Assembly (NCBI GenBank): GCA_031555145.1
Contig: JAVBUR010000020.1
Coordinates: 1 to 64,000 of the forward strand
Length of the DNA: 64,000 nucleotides
Source of the DNA: JAJDIA01 sp031555145
GTDB taxonomy: Bacteria; Bacteroidota; Bacteroidia; Bacteroidales; Tannerellaceae
Direction: 5' to 3'
The notes beneath the pieces were generated by a model. That model was not told where the DNA came from, ran no database searches, and saw only the letters and a list, made by a program, of their open reading frames with translations. The position numbers and the translations under genes were made by a program. The stretch's first letter is position 1; each line of letters starts with the position of its first letter. Shown here piece by piece: positions 61,145 to 64,000 of the stretch.

Positions 61145-61240
61145 GACAGTATTGTCAAAAAATTAGACAGGAGTGAAAGCGTCGCTGTTTATTATCCTTC
61201 TGTAAATGAGCGTATTTCTTCTTTTGGCACGTTGTTTGCA
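61145..61240 (+). promoter_or_regulatory. Sigma-54 promoter with upstream dyad
   Basis: TTGGCACGTTGTTTGCA at 61224-61240 matches the sigma-54 consensus, with GG and GC exactly 10 bases apart. The predicted start is about 61251, leaving a leader of about 42 bases to the ATG at 61293. A GACA-N4-TGTC dyad (61145-61156), about 80 bp upstream, could be an activator site (inference). Confidence 0.75.
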
Positions 61241-61292
61241 GATATTAATACATTAATCTATAACGTTATATGTATATCTTAACAATCGAACT

Positions 61293-63680
61293 ATGCTGCT
61301 ACGACGCTTGAAAAAGAGTAAATACCTGCGGATTGTTAATCTGCTGGGACTTTCTGTTATCTTTTCATGTTTACTATTGTCTTTCGCCTACATTAAGAAG
61401 GAACAAAGTTACGACCGTTTCCATGAGAAGGCTGATCGTATCGTACGCCTTGCCATTCAAGTCGGCGATGAAGACGTTGATGGACGTATCTATGGTTTAA
61501 CGCGAAATAGCCCCATGATCGTGGATGTCCCAGGTATCGAAGACGCTGTTTTGATGCAGCACATCAACACCGGAGTCCTTACAAAAGACGGAAAGTCAGA
61601 AGTTGTAAATAACTTCTTCTTTGCAACCTCCAACTTCTTTGAAGTCTTTGATTTTAAACTCCTGCAAGGAGAAAAAAGCAACGTGTTGGATGCACCTGGG
61701 AAGGCCGTGATCAGCGAACGCTATGCCCGCCAGCTTTTTGGTGACGAACCGGCGATAGGGAAAGAACTCAGGCTAACCGGACGTAAGTTCTCGGAACAAA
61801 CAGTTTTTGTCAGCGGTATATTTGCCGACTTCCCGGAGATATCCCATTTCCATACTGATCTGATCGTGCAGCTTCCGGAAGATGATAACTGGTGGGCATA
61901 TACCTATCTACTTCTCCATCCCGGAACAGACATGCATCAAGTCAAAGAAGCGATTGGACAAAAGATGGCTGAACAGTTTGAGGGTAGCCCACAGCCACTT
62001 TCTCCCTATATGATGCCGCTGACGGATATCCATCTTCATAGCCGGCTGCTCCGTGAGCTGGAACCGAACGGCAACATCAATTATATCTACCTGATTGCCG
62101 GAGCCAACTTGTTACTACTCCTGATCGTCCTCTTCAACCTCTGGCTCAATGCAGGACTAATCTTCTCCTTTAACCGGAAGTTCTACCAACTGCTTCGATT
62201 GAACGGCGCCTCTTCATCCGTTGTTGTCAAGGATGAGGGGCTCTTGGCACTGGTGTTGGGAATTGCTTCCGTTGCTATTGGCGGAATGGTCGCGTATCTC
62301 TTGTTCCCTCAGATCGACTTGCTGTCGGTATTGACAGTGAAGGAGATGGTATTACTCTGCCTGCTTTTCCTGTTAATTGTGTTGACCGTCTCCTTGCTGC
62401 CGGTTGTCACGCGGTTGTCGGGAACGATGTTCAAAAGCTTCCAGGACGAGTTGCGGCCTTCCGGTTTTACCCTGTCTAAGGTGAAGTATCTTCTGATCGC
62501 ACAATATTGCATGGTGATGTTTATTGTCATCATCAGTTTCGGTATCACCAAACAGATCCAATTGATAAAGACATCGCAGGTAGGAGGGAAGGAGGATTCG
62601 ATCCTCGTTATGAAAGAACAACCCAATGAGGTGGAGGGGCGCTATGAGTTGCTGAAAGCCGAACTGTTGAAGCATCCGGAGATTAAAATGGTGACTTCCG
62701 CCATGCAACTACCCGGTTCTGCCATACGCGACCAGCTATTTGTACGGACTGAGAATGCCAGTGAAGATGAGGAACGCACCCTGCCCATACTTGTTGTCGG
62801 AAATGACTTCCTGCCTTTCTTCGATATCCAGCCTATAGCTGGTACTGTCTTCCACGAAACCAAATGGACACAAGAGGAGGAAGTCGCCCTCTTTCATGAC
62901 TACATCAATGGAAAACCGGCCTTTTCCCTCACCGAAGAGTACGTGATCAACCGCAAGGCTGCACAAATGCTGGGATTCAACTTGCCGGAAGACGCTATCG
63001 GGAAGACACTGCATCTCCGTCATGGTGCAGGTGGTGTCGATTACATCAACAAAGGAACTATTGTGGGTGTGACTGACGAGTTCAACTATACAACGACTTT
63101 TGAAGACTCAACACCCTTGCTCGTCCTACAGCGGAAACTATACCAGAATTGCTTTATGGTCTACCTGTCGCCTGGTCAGCATCAGGAAGCCATCGCAACC
63201 TTCAACCGCGTATGGAACGAGATCAACCCTGGTTTCCAGGCCGACTATACCTTCCTGCAAGACATCTACAGCCATATTTACTATAACGAACTCAATGCGG
63301 AGGCATTAACCCGTATCTTTGCCCTCCTTTGCCTGATCATTGCCAATCTGGGCTTGATCATCATCATGACATTCGTTATCAAACGTAAAACCAAAGAGAT
63401 TGGTATCCGCAAAGTAAATGGCGCCACTCCTGCCGATATTGTCCGGATGCTAAACAACCGTTTTGTCCTTTGGATAGCGATAGCCTTTGTAATAACCATT
63501 CCCGTCTCTTACTTCGTGATGAGCCGCTGGCTACAAAGCTTTGCCCATAAAACAAGCCTCGACTGGTGGATCTTTGGTTTGTCAGGCCTGTTGGTCTTCC
63601 TACTATCGGCCATATCCATCTCCTGGCAAAGCTGGTATGCTGCCACCCTCAATCCGGTAAAGTCACTGCGGAGTGAGTGA
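61293..63680 (+). CDS. FtsX/MacB-like ABC transporter permease
   Basis: A 795-residue permease with two FtsX units. An N-terminal helix (VNLLGLSVIFSCLLLSFAYI) and a periplasmic MacB_PCD domain precede three helices near residues 265-380. A second unit has a membrane-entry helix (about 392-415), another periplasmic domain and three final helices (about 670-785). ITFVIKRKTKEIGIRKVNGAT is the FtsX-family signature. It has no ATPase of its own, so a separate ATP-binding protein is needed. Such permeases are often sigma-54-controlled in Bacteroidetes, matching the promoter upstream. Confidence 0.9.
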   Translation: MLLRRLKKSKYLRIVNLLGLSVIFSCLLLSFAYIKKEQSYDRFHEKADRIVRLAIQVGDEDVDGRIYGLTRNSPMIVDVPGIEDAVLMQHINTGVLTKDGKSEVVNNFFFATSNFFEVFDFKLLQGEKSNVLDAPGKAVISERYARQLFGDEPAIGKELRLTGRKFSEQTVFVSGIFADFPEISHFHTDLIVQLPEDDNWWAYTYLLLHPGTDMHQVKEAIGQKMAEQFEGSPQPLSPYMMPLTDIHLHSRLLRELEPNGNINYIYLIAGANLLLLLIVLFNLWLNAGLIFSFNRKFYQLLRLNGASSSVVVKDEGLLALVLGIASVAIGGMVAYLLFPQIDLLSVLTVKEMVLLCLLFLLIVLTVSLLPVVTRLSGTMFKSFQDELRPSGFTLSKVKYLLIAQYCMVMFIVIISFGITKQIQLIKTSQVGGKEDSILVMKEQPNEVEGRYELLKAELLKHPEIKMVTSAMQLPGSAIRDQLFVRTENASEDEERTLPILVVGNDFLPFFDIQPIAGTVFHETKWTQEEEVALFHDYINGKPAFSLTEEYVINRKAAQMLGFNLPEDAIGKTLHLRHGAGGVDYINKGTIVGVTDEFNYTTTFEDSTPLLVLQRKLYQNCFMVYLSPGQHQEAIATFNRVWNEINPGFQADYTFLQDIYSHIYYNELNAEALTRIFALLCLIIANLGLIIIMTFVIKRKTKEIGIRKVNGATPADIVRMLNNRFVLWIAIAFVITIPVSYFVMSRWLQSFAHKTSLDWWIFGLSGLLVFLLSAISISWQSWYAATLNPVKSLRSE

Positions 63681-63747
63681 CCGATTTAAATACGAAAGTA
63701 ACAGACCTCCTGATGAAATAGCTAACCTACTAAAAATAGCGTGAAGG

Positions 63748-63787
63748 AAAAGACCGACTAACGCAAGTTAGCCGGTCTTTTTTTGCC
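63748..63787. terminator. Bidirectional terminator
   Basis: AAAAGACCGACTAAC and GTTAGCCGGTCTTTT form a 15-bp stem (one A-C mismatch, 4-base loop) followed by T-rich sequence. It serves the rightward permease and overlaps the stop of the leftward gene. Confidence 0.85.
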
Positions 63788-64000
63788 TTTTCTTCTTTTG
63801 ATAGGCACTAATAATGAACGGCAGGCTCAAGAATAACACATTTCCGGCCAAAACAATCAGAACATATGTGGTAGGGCTGCCCACCGGCAATTGTGAGGGT
63901 GGAAAAAAAGAAATAATGAAAGAAAACAGGACAGCCAGGAAGCCGCCTCCTGCAATCAGCCACATTCCAGTATTGCCTCCGGGGACCTTATAGGCACGTG
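63768..64000 (-). CDS. C-terminal end of an APC-superfamily amino-acid permease (partial)
   Basis: The frame is open from the window edge to a stop at 63768 (77 codons). The sequence RAYKVPGGNTGMWLIAGGG, a hydrophobic helix, FFPPSQLPVGS and a last helix ending in a basic tail (QKKKRQKKTG) match the C-terminus of glutamate/GABA-antiporter-type APC permeases (YRIPGG and FxPPSQ motifs). The Met at 63965 is not the real start; the gene continues beyond the window. Confidence 0.75.
   Translation of the reverse strand, partial: RAYKVPGGNTGMWLIAGGGFLAVLFSFIISFFPPSQLPVGSPTTYVLIVLAGNVLFLSLPFIISAYQKKKRQKKTG

Noticed and set aside
1..64000. tRNA or rRNA genes and complete insertion sequences
   Set aside because: None was recognised; in particular no tRNA lies near the presumed ICE end at 23.8-24.2 kb, and no transposase gene is present.

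Overview
This window looks like a chromosome segment of a gut-type Bacteroidales bacterium, possibly Parabacteroides (inference from gene content; no 16S is present). Three things support this. The CTnDOT-type tra gene order is restricted to Bacteroidetes. Many genes are preceded by the Bacteroidetes -7 promoter motif TAnnTTTG. Several Bacteroidales-typical families occur, including a propeller-type sensor kinase, DUF3408, DUF3873, DUF4133, DUF4134, DUF4138 and IntDOT-like recombinases.

Positions 1 to about 24,200 are the right-hand part of an integrative conjugative element (ICE). A rightward operon (383-16049) encodes a ParA-like ATPase, two DUF3408 proteins, the mating-pore proteins TraE, F, G, I, J, K, L, M, N, O and Q, two small paralogues in the traH slot, an adenine methyltransferase between traO and traQ, an M23 peptidase and a long DUF4116-type helical repeat protein. 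It ends at a strong terminator (16087-16117). A leftward block (16224-19197) holds DUF3873, two unknowns, PcfJ-like and PcfK-like proteins and a small membrane protein. Two small HTH proteins (20218-20820), a RhuM-like protein and two tandem IntDOT-type tyrosine recombinases (20873-23817) form the integration and excision module. The mobilisation genes and the left end lie outside the window, so the attachment sites cannot be defined. The right end is probably between 23818 and 24241.

Positions 24,200 to 64,000 are chromosomal and mosaic. In order they contain: a dienelactone hydrolase; a radical-SAM sulfatase-maturase-like enzyme; a DUF418 membrane protein; a PQQ-type sugar dehydrogenase coupled to a patatin phospholipase; a D-lactate dehydrogenase; a cluster of small accessory families (DUF1905, MmcQ, YdeI, DinB, TetR, DUF3795, VOC); an AraC regulator divergent from a tripartite RND efflux operon; an orphan HicB; a large surface-type repeat protein; a methyltransferase; an AraC regulator beside an alpha-oxoamine synthase; a lipoprotein next to a propeller histidine kinase and NarL-type response regulator; an MBL-fold hydrolase; a flavodoxin; a GNAT-YoaP and AraC pair; a frameshifted kelch gene; a lipoprotein; an FtsX-type ABC permease behind a sigma-54 promoter; and the 3' end of an amino-acid permease.

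The signals I consider most worth following are: (i) a TetR-type operator (ACTTA-N4-TAAGT) in front of three neighbouring genes; (ii) helically phased 11-bp repeat arrays with a shared ATGCCTA core at 26571 and 60350; (iii) a decayed and an intact copy of an unrecognised small gene with its terminator at 31.3-31.6 kb and 42.8-43.1 kb; (iv) the DUF4116 repeat protein and methyltransferase carried inside the conjugation operon; and (v) an Asp-to-Asn change in the proton-relay segment of the RND pump.
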